DNA of 64,000 nt. It comes from CAWBRT01 sp963819175. GTDB lineage: Bacteria > Acidobacteriota > Terriglobia > Terriglobales > Acidobacteriaceae. Location: positions 145,556 through 209,555 of the forward strand of contig CAWFVJ010000007.1 in NCBI GenBank assembly GCA_963819175.1, given 5' to 3'. The notes under the pieces are model-generated. The model was given only the letters and a program-made list of their open reading frames with translations. It had not been told where the DNA came from and did not search any database. A program made the translations under genes and the position numbers. Below are positions 9,892-19,309 of this stretch, one piece after another (the stretch's first letter is position 1; each line of letters begins with the position of its first letter).

Positions 9892-10314
9892 CTAGCCGCC
9901 ACTGGCGCGCTTCACCCCGGTCGATTCCGGCAGGGTAGCGCGCTTGGGGCCGCGCTTGCGAACCAGGAGCAGGCGGATTCGCTCCAGCAGTTCGGCCGCG
10001 GAATACATTCCCTTGGGCAAAAAGATATCGGCCAGCGTGTCCTGATCGTAGAGCTTGACCTGGCCGGAAAAAAGAATGACCGGAGTGGCCGGGGAGATTT
10101 GCTTGACCCGCTCCACCAACTCGTTGCCGCTCATGCCGGGCATGACCAAGTCGGTAAGCACCAGATCCACCCCGCCGTCGTTGAACGCCACCAGCGCCTG
10201 CTCCCCACCGGTGCAGGCAATCACCCGGTAGCCTCTGGTTTCCAGGATCAGCTTTCGAATCGAGAGCGACTGTTCGTGGTCATCAACGCAGAGAATCGTT
10301 TTCTTGACTTTCAT
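9892..10314 (-). CDS. Single-domain response regulator
   Basis: The 140-aa protein is one CheY-like receiver: acidic pocket CVDDHE near residue 10, phospho-acceptor Asp in DLVLTDLVMPGMSG, Thr/Ser switch in VILFSG, and conserved Lys in IFLPKGMYS. A basic Ser/Pro/Arg tail follows with no output domain, so it probably acts through protein contacts. No histidine kinase gene lies in the window. It is 53 bp upstream of the ABC ATPase gene. Confidence 0.92.
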   Translation of the reverse strand: MKVKKTILCVDDHEQSLSIRKLILETRGYRVIACTGGEQALVAFNDGGVDLVLTDLVMPGMSGNELVERVKQISPATPVILFSGQVKLYDQDTLADIFLPKGMYSAAELLERIRLLLVRKRGPKRATLPESTGVKRASGG

Positions 10315-10567
10315 GATTGATCGACTGCGCGCACTCTGCGCCGCTTTCTTTAAAACCGGAAAACCAGCAACTTTGTTAAACAGATGTTACAGCAGGGAAG
10401 GAACAAATCCTAAGGGCGATTCGCGAGAATGTAAAGTATCTCTTGAGTGAATAAATCGAGAAGCGCGCGAACCGTTTTCAGTCTCTGCGCACAAGTCGCA
10501 AATGTGACTGCACCACCTTGATCTCCAACAGAATCAATCTGAAGTTTTTTTCTGGAGGAACTTTGTT
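10315..10567. other. Intergenic region upstream of the response regulator
   Basis: No gene is apparent. The AT-rich stretch 10360-10460 probably includes the promoter for the minus-strand response-regulator/ABC unit; no operator could be singled out. Confidence 0.35.
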
Positions 10568-10717
10568 GTGCATTGGTTTACCAGAAGCAAACATTTCGCA
10601 CGTGAGGGCCTGTACGTATGCGCCGTGAGTAACCGGAGGGCCGGGTGCTGGTGCCCCACGTTCGCCCGTTGTTGGCTAACGTGGGGTATTTTCTTGAGAG
10701 AGGGTCTTACTTCTTAG
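10568..10717 (+). CDS. Possible 49-codon ORF with a strong ribosome site
   Basis: A GGAGGA sequence sits 9 bases before a GTG that opens a 49-codon frame beginning MHWFTRSKHFAREGL. The second half of the frame runs through a family A hairpin repeat and ends shortly after it, so only the first 25 or so codons could be authentic. The ribosome site is the only positive evidence. It may be a peptide gene whose end was replaced by the repeat, or chance. Confidence 0.22.
   Translation: MHWFTRSKHFAREGLYVCAVSNRRAGCWCPTFARCWLTWGIFLREGLTS
10651..10695. repeat. Family A hairpin repeat
   Basis: GTGCCCCACGTTCGCC, a short loop, then GGCTAACGTGGGG and TATTTTCTT. The 9-bp outer stem CCCCACGTT/AACGTGGGG followed by T-rich sequence has the form of an intrinsic terminator on the plus strand. 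It lies 69 bp downstream of the minus-strand TRAP gene. Confidence 0.75.
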
Positions 10718-10763
10718 GTGTAAATGATGACGCCATGCGTTCCATGGCGCTGCGGGCGGTTGC

Positions 10764-11844
10764 CTACAGACCCACCAGCGCCAGCATCTCCCGCGTGTAG
10801 AGACCGCGGGCCTCGCCATACAGAGGCTTTACGGCCGCGACAAACTGGTCGTGCTCTTTCGGCGTGAGCTCGATAATCTCGCCGCCTTCCTTGCGGATTG
10901 TCGCTGCCGCGTCCTCTTCCTCCTTGATGTGAAGTTCGCGCTGGAAGCTGACCGCATCTCGAACCGCCAGCCATCATCTCGGTTTGCAGTTCCTTCGGCC
11001 ATGCGTCAAACGACGTGCGATGAATGAAGATCGGCCGCGAGAGATAGAAGTGGTTGGTTACGGTGTGGAAGCGATGGTACTTGTGTACGCCGTAGGTGAC
11101 CGTATTGAAAAACGGATTCTCCTGGGCGTCCAGGGTTCCGGCCTTGACTCCCGCGATCGCTTCGGTCAAGTCCATGATGAGCGGCTTGGCGCCCAGCAGT
11201 TCGAATGTCCGTGCCTGAATTTTGCTGGGCAGAACCCTTATGCGCATATCCTTCATGTCGGAGGGGACGCGGACCGGCCGCAGGCGGTTGGAGACTTGCC
11301 TGAATCCGTTCTCGAAATAGCCGGCAATGCGGTAGTTCATCCGCTCTTCGAGCTTGCCGGCGAGAACCTTGCCGAGTTTGCCGTCCATGGCGGCACGCGC
11401 TTTTTCATTACTGTCGAAGATGAAAGGAAGATCAGCCATCCCGACCGTAGGAACGCGGTCGGTAAAGTAGCTGCTCGATTGATAACCAAGCGTCAGCACC
11501 CCGTCCTCGACCAGCCAGAGGATGTCTTCGGCACGATAGCCGAGGTCCATGATGTTGTAGACGTACTTGACGTCCACGTCGCCGCCGAACTTTGCTTTCA
11601 GCCGTTCGCCGATCTTCTTCAGCGCCAGGCTGAAGCCGGTTGTCGGCGGCCCATAGCCACCCATACGAATCTGGATCGGCCTGCCCTTGGCGCTCGTGGG
11701 CACTTGCTCCCCCGCTGACGTGTTGGCTGTGTTTTTCATGGCTCCCTTTTCCGAGATGGAAACCGCGTTTGAATGAAGCACTCCGCTGGTCAGTACGCCG
11801 GCTCCGAGCACCGCCGAACTTCTTAGAAAATCTCTCCTGAACAT
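10764..11844 (-). CDS. TRAP transporter solute-binding protein (DctP family), one frameshift
   Basis: DctP-type proteins capture organic acids in the periplasm for TRAP transporters. The start MFRRDFLRSSAVLGAGVLT is a twin-arginine signal and follows AGGGGG. The DctP core is clear: DLPFIFDSNEKARAAM, GYFENGFRQVSNRLRPVR, DMKDMRIRVLPS, QENPFFNTVTYGVHKY. An extra base near 10969 shifts the frame after ELQTEMMA; correcting it gives AVRDAVSFQRELHIKEEED and a normal end ...LYTREMLALVGL with stop at 10764. No DctQ or DctM membrane gene is adjacent, so the partner permease is elsewhere or this is an orphan binder. It lies 27 bp downstream of the CocE-type hydrolase gene, likely the same transcript. 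Confidence 0.85.
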
Positions 11845-11870
11845 CGGCGCACCCCCTCTGAACACCCCGT

Positions 11871-13613
11871 CTACCTCTTGGGAATCACCGGCAGCAGCAC
11901 ATACGATGCGCGCTCAGGTTCGATGTGCAGCGTAGTCTTGCCTCCGAATATCTTTGCCGGCCGGTCGCGCGGATCGTTGTGCAGGAACGGCCCGCAGCCC
12001 AACAATTCATTTTTGAAGTGAGGCAGCTTGAGACCCGTCTTCTTCGCGAACTCGTAATCCTTGCCGCGAACCGACAACGCAATCCGGTAGCCTGCGGGCA
12101 CCACGATGGATGTCGGCACGAACTCGACCTCGACCTCGACCGGAATCCCCGGTTGAAGCGGTTGCACTTCGTCGTGTGTGTGATAGGGCCTGTAAGGGTT
12201 CGTCAGGGCCGGATCGAGCTTGCGATGCGAAGCGCGCAGCCAGCCCTGTGCAATCGGCGTGTGTGGGTCGATCGCACCCTGGAAAGTGACTTCGCGCAAA
12301 TCCGGAGTGTAAACCTTGAAGACCAGAAACAGGTCGGCGTCAGTTGTGCTGGAGGAGACAAACAACTTCGCCGCCAGCGGTCCCGTGATCTCCGTCTCTT
12401 GCGCCAGCGGCGCGGAGACAAAAGTCAATCCGTCGCCGAGGGCCTCAAACTCCAGCTTGGCCGACTCCGCCGCAGGCTTCGTAGACAACGCATGGCTGGC
12501 CGGCTGCAGATAGAACTTGGTCCACCGCGTGCCGGCAATCGGCCACTCGTTTTCAAATCGCTCGACGAATTTATCCAGATGGCGGACCTGAAGCTGCACC
12601 TTCGGACGCTTATCCCAACCATTGCGCTCGCCCTTGAGGAAGTACCCAAAAAATTGCTTCTGAACCGCGATTCCGTAGTCCGTGTAAAAATGCGTCCAGT
12701 GTTCCAGGCCGTGAGCTTCGAGCCATTTATCTTTCGAGGCGGCGCGCACAAAGCTTTCGAAATTGCCGCGCGGATGCAGCCCCTGCCCGCCCCAATTCGC
12801 CGCCGACAGGAACGGCACTTTCACTTTGTCCCATTGCGGCGAACGCGCCTTGTGATAGTCGTCATCCAGCGGATGGGCGAGGATCGCGTCTCCGAACTCG
12901 GCGCGATTGGCGGCCAACTGCGTGTCGCAGAAGGTTTCGTCTCCGCACACCAGTTCGCCGGTCACCACGCTGCGCGGACCACGCTCGCCCAGTCCGTATT
13001 GCACGCTCTTAACCTGCACGTCGTACCAGTTGGCCCAGAAGGTCGAAAGAATGCCGCCGTGATGCGTCGCGTCGCGATACCAGTCGGCGGAACCTTCCCA
13101 GATGCACATCGCCGCCAAGTGAGGCGGCTGCTTGCCGGCGACCAGCCACTGATTCATGCCGTAGTAGGAAATGCCATTCAGCCCCACCTTGCCGCTCGAC
13201 CACTCCTGCATCGCGGCCCACTCGATGCATTGGTAGAAATCGTCGGTCTCGCGCGGCGAAAAGTGATCGACGAAGCCGGGCGAGCGGCCGGTGCCGCGTG
13301 AATCCACGCGCACCACCGCATAGCCCTCGGGAACCCATTTCTCGGGATCGACGACCTCCCAGTTCTGATACTTGTTGGTCGAGCCGTGGGCAACATCCGG
13401 ATGAGCGGCGACCATGATATTCCACGCCCCAGGGTAGCCCTCCTGAAACGACAGCCCCTTGGCGTACGGGCCATAGCTCAGCAGCACCGGATACTTGCCG
13501 CCTGCCACCGGACGGAAAACGTCCGCCTTCAGAATCAATCCATCATCCATCTTGACCGGAACGTCCCAGTCAATCTGCATTCCGTCGCGAACCTCGCTGC
13601 GGATAGCGCTCAT
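11871..13613 (-). CDS. CocE/NonD-type hydrolase (X-Pro dipeptidyl-peptidase S15 family)
   Basis: The 580-aa enzyme has the S15/CocE layout: an alpha/beta-hydrolase core with the nucleophile elbow GLNGISYYGMNQW, the preceding VRVDSRGTGRSPG loop, and a C-terminal beta-jelly-roll (FVPTSIVVPAGYRIALSVRG). These enzymes hydrolyse peptide, ester or amide bonds. I chose the start MSAIRSEVRDG because GAGGAG lies just before it; upstream sequence is a family A repeat. There is no signal peptide, so it is cytosolic. It precedes the TRAP binder on the same strand, which suggests it acts on an imported ester or amide. Confidence 0.88.
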   Translation of the reverse strand: MSAIRSEVRDGMQIDWDVPVKMDDGLILKADVFRPVAGGKYPVLLSYGPYAKGLSFQEGYPGAWNIMVAAHPDVAHGSTNKYQNWEVVDPEKWVPEGYAVVRVDSRGTGRSPGFVDHFSPRETDDFYQCIEWAAMQEWSSGKVGLNGISYYGMNQWLVAGKQPPHLAAMCIWEGSADWYRDATHHGGILSTFWANWYDVQVKSVQYGLGERGPRSVVTGELVCGDETFCDTQLAANRAEFGDAILAHPLDDDYHKARSPQWDKVKVPFLSAANWGGQGLHPRGNFESFVRAASKDKWLEAHGLEHWTHFYTDYGIAVQKQFFGYFLKGERNGWDKRPKVQLQVRHLDKFVERFENEWPIAGTRWTKFYLQPASHALSTKPAAESAKLEFEALGDGLTFVSAPLAQETEITGPLAAKLFVSSSTTDADLFLVFKVYTPDLREVTFQGAIDPHTPIAQGWLRASHRKLDPALTNPYRPYHTHDEVQPLQPGIPVEVEVEFVPTSIVVPAGYRIALSVRGKDYEFAKKTGLKLPHFKNELLGCGPFLHNDPRDRPAKIFGGKTTLHIEPERASYVLLPVIPKR

Positions 13614-13651
13614 TCTTTGTCTGCTCCTCTCACGGTGCACTGCCGGGGCCC

Positions 13652-13700
13652 GGGCGGGTGGCCCATTCAAGCCATCCGTTGGCTTGAGTGGGGCAGTTTG
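13652..13700. repeat. Family A hairpin repeat, variant
   Basis: GGGCGGGTGGCCCATTCAAG...CTTGAGTGGGGCAGTTTG. The layout is the same as the copy at 40485 (GGGTGGCCCA, stem, CCGTTGGC, stem, TGGGGCAGTT) with different stem sequence. It sits upstream of the CocE-type gene. Confidence 0.6.
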
Positions 13701-13774
13701 CCGTAGCAAAAGCGGCCAGCATGGACCACCCGACCTTTTATCTCACTGGCTAAACGCACATCCCCGAGCCCGGC

Positions 13775-14782
13775 CTAATTCTCCACCGTGACAATTGCGC
13801 CGCTCTCGGCGGACTTGGCGATGGCTTCAAAGGCTGCGATGTTAGCGACCATCTCGGCGAACGTCACCGGATAAGGCGCGCGGCCCGCGACTGCATCGGC
13901 GAAGGCCTCCACGTTGGCGCGAACCATCGACATTGCGGGATATTCCACCGTCTGCTGCGGACCGCCATGCACGCCCCTGGTCAGCAGCCAGCCTTCTGGC
14001 GCTTGCGGATGCGCCTTGTCGTGTACCTCCACCCATCCCTTGGTGCCGAACACGGCAAAGCGGATGGAAAAAGGCGGGCCGAGTACCGAGGAGATCACCC
14101 CGTTGGCGCCGTTCTTGAAATTGAGAAGAATCGCCAGCGTGTTTCGCGTGGGGTGGCCAACGGAGCGCAGACTGGCCAACACGTTTTCCGCCGGGCCATT
14201 CACCGCTATGCAGAGGTCCAGCCCGTGAATACCCAGCGCAACCATCGTCGTTCCGCCGGGCGCCTCCGCTTTTTGCAGTCGCCAATTGTCAGCCGCCAGC
14301 GGGCGCAGTTCAAAGGTCAGGGTCGCTTCCGTCGTCTGGAGCTCGCCGAGTTCGCCGGATTTCACCATCCGCAGCACGTCCTGCATGACGGGTTTGAAAC
14401 GATGTTCATGACCGACGGCAAGCACCACTCCGTTGGCTTTGCAAGCCTCGACTTCCGTGAGTGCGTCGCGCCGCGTAAGCGCCAGCGGCTTCTCGCAAAA
14501 CACGTGCTTCTTCGCAGCAGCGGCGGCCACCACTTGCGCGGTGTGCTGTGTGTGCGGCGTGCACAAGATCACGCCACCCACGTTAGGGTCGGCCAGAACG
14601 GCGGCGTAATCGGTCGTAAACTCGATGCCTTGCGCCCGTGCCCATTCCCCGGCGGCGGGAACCGTGTCCACGGCCTTTACTACGCGGACCTTCGGACTGT
14701 CTTTCAGCATGCCGATGATGGTTTTTCCCCACCAGCCCAAGCCGGCAACCGCGACATTGAGTTGAGCGTTCGCATTCTTCAT
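13775..14782 (-). CDS. Gfo/Idh/MocA family oxidoreductase
   Basis: This is a 335-aa NAD(P)-dependent dehydrogenase of the family that oxidises sugars, inositols and similar alcohols. The N-terminal Rossmann motif is VAVAGLGWWGKTI, the hallmark EKP motif appears as HVFCEKPLALT, and the second domain begins near VGHEHRFKPV with the conserved GTTMVALGIHGLDL helix. The start is ATG at 14782 after GGAG; a GTG one codon earlier is less likely. It lies between MFS (upstream) and CocE (downstream) genes on the same strand. A 10-bp inverted repeat sits about 80 bp upstream. Confidence 0.9.
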   Translation of the reverse strand: MKNANAQLNVAVAGLGWWGKTIIGMLKDSPKVRVVKAVDTVPAAGEWARAQGIEFTTDYAAVLADPNVGGVILCTPHTQHTAQVVAAAAAKKHVFCEKPLALTRRDALTEVEACKANGVVLAVGHEHRFKPVMQDVLRMVKSGELGELQTTEATLTFELRPLAADNWRLQKAEAPGGTTMVALGIHGLDLCIAVNGPAENVLASLRSVGHPTRNTLAILLNFKNGANGVISSVLGPPFSIRFAVFGTKGWVEVHDKAHPQAPEGWLLTRGVHGGPQQTVEYPAMSMVRANVEAFADAVAGRAPYPVTFAEMVANIAAFEAIAKSAESGAIVTVEN

Positions 14783-14858
14783 CACGAGTGTTTCTCCAGA
14801 CTATTGTTTCCGTGGGAATGTATTCACAACGATAGTTTCTCGCGGATAGACTACACCA

Positions 14859-14895
14859 AATGATCCTGCCAAGTTTGCCGCTCGACAGGATCATT
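14859..14895. promoter_or_regulatory. Perfect 10-bp inverted repeat, operator-like
   Basis: AATGATCCTG at 14859-14868 and CAGGATCATT at 14886-14895 are perfect complements with a 17-bp spacer. It is between the MFS stop codon and the Gfo/Idh/MocA start. The wide spacing suits a dimeric regulator; no T-tract is present, so a terminator is less likely. It does not resemble the dispersed repeats. Confidence 0.4.
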
Positions 14896-14930
14896 CGCAT
14901 TGAAATCAAAGTACTCTACACAATACTGCG

Positions 14931-16202
14931 CTATGCCTTCTTCGGATTGGCAACGATCAGTTTGGTCGGGTCAACCAGCGCCATGGCAATGATGCCGATC
15001 ACCGGCAGCAGCGCCAACTGTATGAGGGCAGCCGTTCCCCATCCGAAGCGGCCAACCAGCGCGCCCATCGAGTAGCCGGCGATAGAGGCGGCACCGAACA
15101 AAGAGGCGATAAAGATTCCCGAAGCACGGCCTACCATCGATGGCCGCACACTGCGTTGCAGCATCGAGAGCAGGTTGGTAAAGACGAAGCCGCTGCCGAA
15201 GCAGCCTATGCACCAGGTAAGGAAGCACTGCGCCGTGATAGTGGTGGCAACGTTATACATGGAATAGGTGACCACTGCGAAGCAGACAAAGGCGAAGGCG
15301 ATAACCCAGCGCTGCGGAAAGCGGTCGCCGCACCAGCCGCCGACAAACGACATGATGCCGCCCAGCCCGAAGAAGCTGAAAGCCAGCGCCACATTAGGAC
15401 GCGCGAACTTCAGCATGGAGGTCGCAAAGGTCGTGTACAGTCCGAGGAAGCCATAAAGGGAGATGCCGATGATGACGCATCCGATGAACCCCAGGATGAC
15501 GTTGCGGTTCCACAGATTGGTTGGCATGTGGGCGAGCGCGGCCTCGTCCAGTTTGCTCGCGGTGGCCGGCCCCTTGCTTTCGCTGAAGAGCTTAGGCACG
15601 ACGAACATCACGATGGCGGCCATGACGGCCCCGATCAAGGCAAAGCAGACAAACGGCGCCTTCCAGCTTGCATACGAGATGGCGATCTTGGTGCCCAGCC
15701 ATGGCCCGCCAAATCCGCCCACCCCATACGAGAGGATCACGAAGCCAATAAAAAACGATCGCCTGCGGTGAAAGTAGCTGCCCACGGCAGCAAACAGGCC
15801 CGCCATCTGCATGCCTTCGCCGATGCCGGTGAGCGCCCTGTAGATCAGCATGTCCCAAATCCCGGTGGCGTAGATGGTCGCCAGCGTAAAGACTGAGTAC
15901 AGCAACATGCCGATGATAATCACCGCCTTGCGCGAGGTACGGTCCAGAATGTATCCGGTGGGAATGCCCGCGATGGCCAAGCCCAGGGTGAAAATCGTCG
16001 CCAGCAATCCACCGATCTTCAGGTTGTAGCCAAACACCTTGGCGATCTGCGGCAGCAGGGTGGGAAATATCTGCCGGTCGGCCGCGTTGGTGGCGTAAGA
16101 CAAGCAGAGAATGATGAGGAAAACGACCGATAGTGCCATCGAATACGGCAAAGCCGTTGGCTGAGATTCGTTTGCGGAAAGCGGTTTTTCCGTCGTACCC
16201 AT
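14931..16202 (-). CDS. MFS transporter (anion/organic acid type)
   Basis: The 423-aa protein has about 12 hydrophobic segments and the MFS landmarks: NAADRQIFPTLLPQI in TM1, DRTSRKAVIIIGMLLYS between TM2 and TM3, and GIGEGMQMAGLFAAVGSYF in TM4. The last pattern is common in the organic-anion branches. A central loop (FSESKGPATASKLDE) separates the two halves. AGGAGG lies before the ATG. Its neighbours are an ALDH gene upstream and a dehydrogenase gene downstream, consistent with uptake of a catabolic substrate. Confidence 0.9.
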   Translation of the reverse strand: MGTTEKPLSANESQPTALPYSMALSVVFLIILCLSYATNAADRQIFPTLLPQIAKVFGYNLKIGGLLATIFTLGLAIAGIPTGYILDRTSRKAVIIIGMLLYSVFTLATIYATGIWDMLIYRALTGIGEGMQMAGLFAAVGSYFHRRRSFFIGFVILSYGVGGFGGPWLGTKIAISYASWKAPFVCFALIGAVMAAIVMFVVPKLFSESKGPATASKLDEAALAHMPTNLWNRNVILGFIGCVIIGISLYGFLGLYTTFATSMLKFARPNVALAFSFFGLGGIMSFVGGWCGDRFPQRWVIAFAFVCFAVVTYSMYNVATTITAQCFLTWCIGCFGSGFVFTNLLSMLQRSVRPSMVGRASGIFIASLFGAASIAGYSMGALVGRFGWGTAALIQLALLPVIGIIAMALVDPTKLIVANPKKA

Positions 16203-16333
16203 CTGGAGGCCTCCTGGGTTGTTGGCGTAAGGCTCCTATATTTACCCGCCCCGGCCCGAGTTTCAAGCACAATCGTTCTCCCGCCGAAACACCCTACGGG
16301 CACCGAGACCCTGCATTCCTCGACCTTTGCCCG

Positions 16334-17821
16334 CTAACTGTATCTCTTGTCAGAAGCGGTTCCGTCGAACCAGTCGAATCCGTCCGCGCTTGTTTTCACA
16401 ATGACGTTCTTGATTCGGGTGTAGTCCTTGTAGCAATCGATGCCGTTTTCCCGCCCGATGCCGCTGTTCTTGTAGCCGCCCCACGGCGATGCGGGACCGA
16501 TCCTGTGGTGATCGTTGATCCAGATCATCCCGGCTTCGAGCTGCTCCGCCACCCGATGCGCCCGGCGAATGTCGTTGGTCCATATCCCCATGCCCAAGCC
16601 GAACTGTGTACCGTTGGCTAGCTCAATGGCTTCCTCTTCGGAGTGGTAGCGCATCAGGCACACCACCGGGCCAAATATCTCCTCCTGGGCCACGGCCATC
16701 TCATTGGTGACGTTGGTGAAGACCGTTGGATTGACATACCAGCCCGGTCCCGGCGGTGCGTTTCCTCCGCAGGCCAGCGCTGCTCCCTCGCGAATGCCGA
16801 CCTCGATCCAGTTCAGAACCTGCTCACGCTGCCGTTGCGAGATCAGTGGGCCGATATCGGTCCGGTTGTCCATGGGCGGACCGACCCGCAGCTTGCTGAC
16901 CTTCTCGACGAAAGCGGCTGCAAAGCGGTCGTAGAGCTTGTCCGACACCAGAATCCGGGCTCCCTGTACACAGGTTTGCCCGGCAGCAATGTAGCCGGCG
17001 AAGACAGCTCCATTGACGGCCGCGGTGAAATCCGCGTCGTCGTAGATAATCACCGAAGCCTTGCCTCCCAACTCGGCCGCAACCTTGGCAAGGTTATGTC
17101 CGGCGGCAGCGGCGACGCTCCGCCCGGTCGCGGTTCCGCCCGTCAAATCGACCTTTGCCAGGGTCTTGTTCTCGGCCAGGGCCTTGCCGGCCACCGCTCC
17201 GAAGCCATGCACCACGTTGACGATGCCAGCCGGTATCCCGCTCTGAGCCATGCGTTCGGCGAGCATGTTGATGGTTAGCGGAGCCAGTTCCGAAGGCTTA
17301 ATCACCACCGCATTGCCCGCCGCCAGCGCAGGGGCCAGTTTCTTGGTGAGGATCAGCAGAGGATGATTCCACGGCGTTAGCAGTCCAACCACGCCGAGCG
17401 CCTCGCGCCGGGTGTAGTTCAAATACCCGCGCCCAAACGGCGGCACTGTGTCTTCCAGGGTTTCGGCAATGCTGGCAAAGTAGTCGTACCACTCCGGCAG
17501 CCGCCCCAGTTGCGCTCGCATTTCGCGGATCGGACGCCCGGTGACGCGAGATTCGGCTTCGACAAAGGCTGGCATATCCTGCCTCAGCTTCGCAGCCAGA
17601 GTGCGCAGGGCCGTAACGCGAAACCCCACATCGCTACGCCAGCAGGAGTGCCGCGCGGCATGGCTCGCCGCCTCGACTGCGACCTCGACGTCGCGGGGAG
17701 TGCTGCGGGCGATCTCCGCCGCAACCTCTCCGTTCTCAGGATTGATCAGCGGAAAGTATTCTCCCGATTCGCTCGGTACAAACTTGCCGCCGATAAACTG
17801 CTCACAGCGTTGGCTGCTCAT
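16334..17821 (-). CDS. Aldehyde dehydrogenase (NAD(P)+-dependent)
   Basis: This is a 495-aa class-1-type ALDH. It shows the cofactor motif VGLLTPWNHPLLI, the general-base Glu in KVAAELGGKA, the catalytic Cys in AAGQTCVQGARILV and the C-terminal QEEIFGPVVCLMRY and NDHHRIGPASPWGGYKNSG motifs. It is closest in appearance to betaine-aldehyde or semialdehyde dehydrogenases; the substrate cannot be fixed. The start at 17821 gives the better spacing from GGAG than the ATG two codons upstream. It is 131 bp upstream of the MFS gene on the same strand. Confidence 0.95.
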   Translation of the reverse strand: MSSQRCEQFIGGKFVPSESGEYFPLINPENGEVAAEIARSTPRDVEVAVEAASHAARHSCWRSDVGFRVTALRTLAAKLRQDMPAFVEAESRVTGRPIREMRAQLGRLPEWYDYFASIAETLEDTVPPFGRGYLNYTRREALGVVGLLTPWNHPLLILTKKLAPALAAGNAVVIKPSELAPLTINMLAERMAQSGIPAGIVNVVHGFGAVAGKALAENKTLAKVDLTGGTATGRSVAAAAGHNLAKVAAELGGKASVIIYDDADFTAAVNGAVFAGYIAAGQTCVQGARILVSDKLYDRFAAAFVEKVSKLRVGPPMDNRTDIGPLISQRQREQVLNWIEVGIREGAALACGGNAPPGPGWYVNPTVFTNVTNEMAVAQEEIFGPVVCLMRYHSEEEAIELANGTQFGLGMGIWTNDIRRAHRVAEQLEAGMIWINDHHRIGPASPWGGYKNSGIGRENGIDCYKDYTRIKNVIVKTSADGFDWFDGTASDKRYS

Positions 17822-17849
17822 CGTCATTCTCCAAGGTGCGAACTCCAGG

Positions 17850-18122
17850 AGTCTCATCCTGAGCGAAGCGAAGGATCTGCTGTTCGATGGTGCCCCATAT
17901 CTGCCTACTTTTGGGGCGGGTGGCCCAGAGTTGGCGGGTGGCCCAGAGTTGGTTCTTTTCCAACTCTGGGGCTGTGCCTGGTGCCCACGTTCGCCGGGTG
18001 ACCCATATCTGCCCGCTTTTGGCAGATGTGGGATAGCTTCTTATCTGCCGCCTGTGCGTCTTGCGCGAGAGCTGGTGCCCCACGTTCGCCCGCCTCTGGC
18101 TAACGTGGGGTAGTTTCTTCTG
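17850..18122. repeat. Cluster of family A hairpins plus one family C arm
   Basis: It contains TCATCCTGAGCGAAGCGAAG (family C arm), then at least four family A units in a row: TGCCCCATATCTGCC; GGTGGCCCAGAGTTGG with CCAACTCTGGGG; GGTGACCCATATCTGCC with GGCAGATGTGGGATAG; and GTGCCCCACGTTCGCCC with AACGTGGGGTAGTTTCTT. The segment GGCGGGTGGCCCAGAGTTGG is itself tandemly repeated. It fills the gap between the ALDH and amidohydrolase genes and codes for nothing. Confidence 0.75.
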
Positions 18123-18143
18123 AGCAAAGCCCTCTTTTGATTT

Positions 18144-19157
18144 TTACCTGCGCCCGGCCGCGCCGACCGCCGAACCCACGCCGAACAGTTCGCGCGCGTT
18201 TTCGCCCAGCACGGCTTTGAGTTGTGCCGGAGGCAATCCCGCGCTGCTGACAAAGTCCACGGGTGCGAATTCAGCCATATCGAAAGCGTAGTCGGTTCCG
18301 AGCATCACGTGATCGGCCCCGGCCATCTCCACCAGGAAACGAAGCTGTTTATCCATGAATACGATGGTATCGAAGTACAACTGGTGAAGATATTTCTCGG
18401 GAGAGTGGACCCCGTTCACCTTCGGTTCCTGGCGAACCTCGTAGCCGTGCTTCAAGCGCCCCACCTGGTAGGGGAAGAATCCGCCGCCATGGGTGAAGCC
18501 CACCTTCAGCTTCGGACACTTTTCCAGCACGCCGCCGAAGATCAGGCTGGCCGCGCACATCGCGGTGTCCAGCGGATTGCCGTACAGATTCGTCAGGTAA
18601 TACTTGGTGAACATCTCCTTGGTGCCGACGTAATAGGGGTGGAAGAAGACAAACACCCCCAAGGCTTCGCACTCTTTGAAGAACGGAAGATACTGCGGAT
18701 CGTCGAACTGCACGCCCTGAACGTTGGAACCTATCTGGATCGACTTGAATCCCAAATCCCTGACGCAGCGGCGCAGCTCCTTCGTCGCCAACTCGACGCT
18801 CTGCATGGGCAGCGTGCCCATCCCCACGAACTTTTCGGGATGCTGCTTGCTCAAGGCGAATAGCCCGTCGTTGGTCATGGTCGCCACGTCCAGCGCCAGT
18901 TTCGGGCTGGCATAGTAATAGAACAGGGTAGGAGACACCGATACGGCGGCCATATCCAGCTTCGTGCGGGCCATGTCAGCCAACCGCGCCGCCGTGCTAT
19001 GGAATCCGGGAGCCAGCGGGTAGCTGTAGCCTTGGTCATGCTCGATCCAGGGCTGGTCGCCCTTTTTGATCAGCTTGGCCTGCCACGGCGAACCCGGCTT
19101 TGAAATCGCCTCCACAAACTCCGGCGCGATGAAATGAGTATGCATGTCAAAATTCAT
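18144..19157 (-). CDS. Amidohydrolase-2 / ACMSD-type metal-dependent (de)carboxylase or hydrolase
   Basis: The 337-aa protein starts with the metal motif MNFDMHTHF (HxH), has GFTHGGGFFPYQVGRL and the terminal metal Asp in MLGTDYAFDM. This pattern belongs to the group with aminocarboxymuconate-semialdehyde decarboxylase and the hydroxybenzoate decarboxylases, which act on aromatic or ring-derived acids. A paralogue with a Tat signal lies at 30843-31928. This one has no signal and is cytosolic. It diverges from the PuuE-like deacetylase gene with a 152-bp shared upstream region. Confidence 0.87.
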   Translation of the reverse strand: MNFDMHTHFIAPEFVEAISKPGSPWQAKLIKKGDQPWIEHDQGYSYPLAPGFHSTAARLADMARTKLDMAAVSVSPTLFYYYASPKLALDVATMTNDGLFALSKQHPEKFVGMGTLPMQSVELATKELRRCVRDLGFKSIQIGSNVQGVQFDDPQYLPFFKECEALGVFVFFHPYYVGTKEMFTKYYLTNLYGNPLDTAMCAASLIFGGVLEKCPKLKVGFTHGGGFFPYQVGRLKHGYEVRQEPKVNGVHSPEKYLHQLYFDTIVFMDKQLRFLVEMAGADHVMLGTDYAFDMAEFAPVDFVSSAGLPPAQLKAVLGENARELFGVGSAVGAAGRR

Positions 19158-19309
19158 TTGTTTGGTCTCCCGAACCCCTCAGCGCTTCAGGCAATCTGTA
19201 TAGACACTTTAGCATTCGCCCGTGAACCCGGGCCAGCTCACTTCCGGGCCGCCGACGCGCCGTGTCATAATTCCGAAGCTACACATCTGACCATTGCGGA
19301 GCTTTCATT

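Noticed and set aside
17850..18122. CRISPR array
   Set aside because: The repeated units are palindromic, of unequal spacing and differing sequence, with no constant repeat-spacer pattern and no cas genes.
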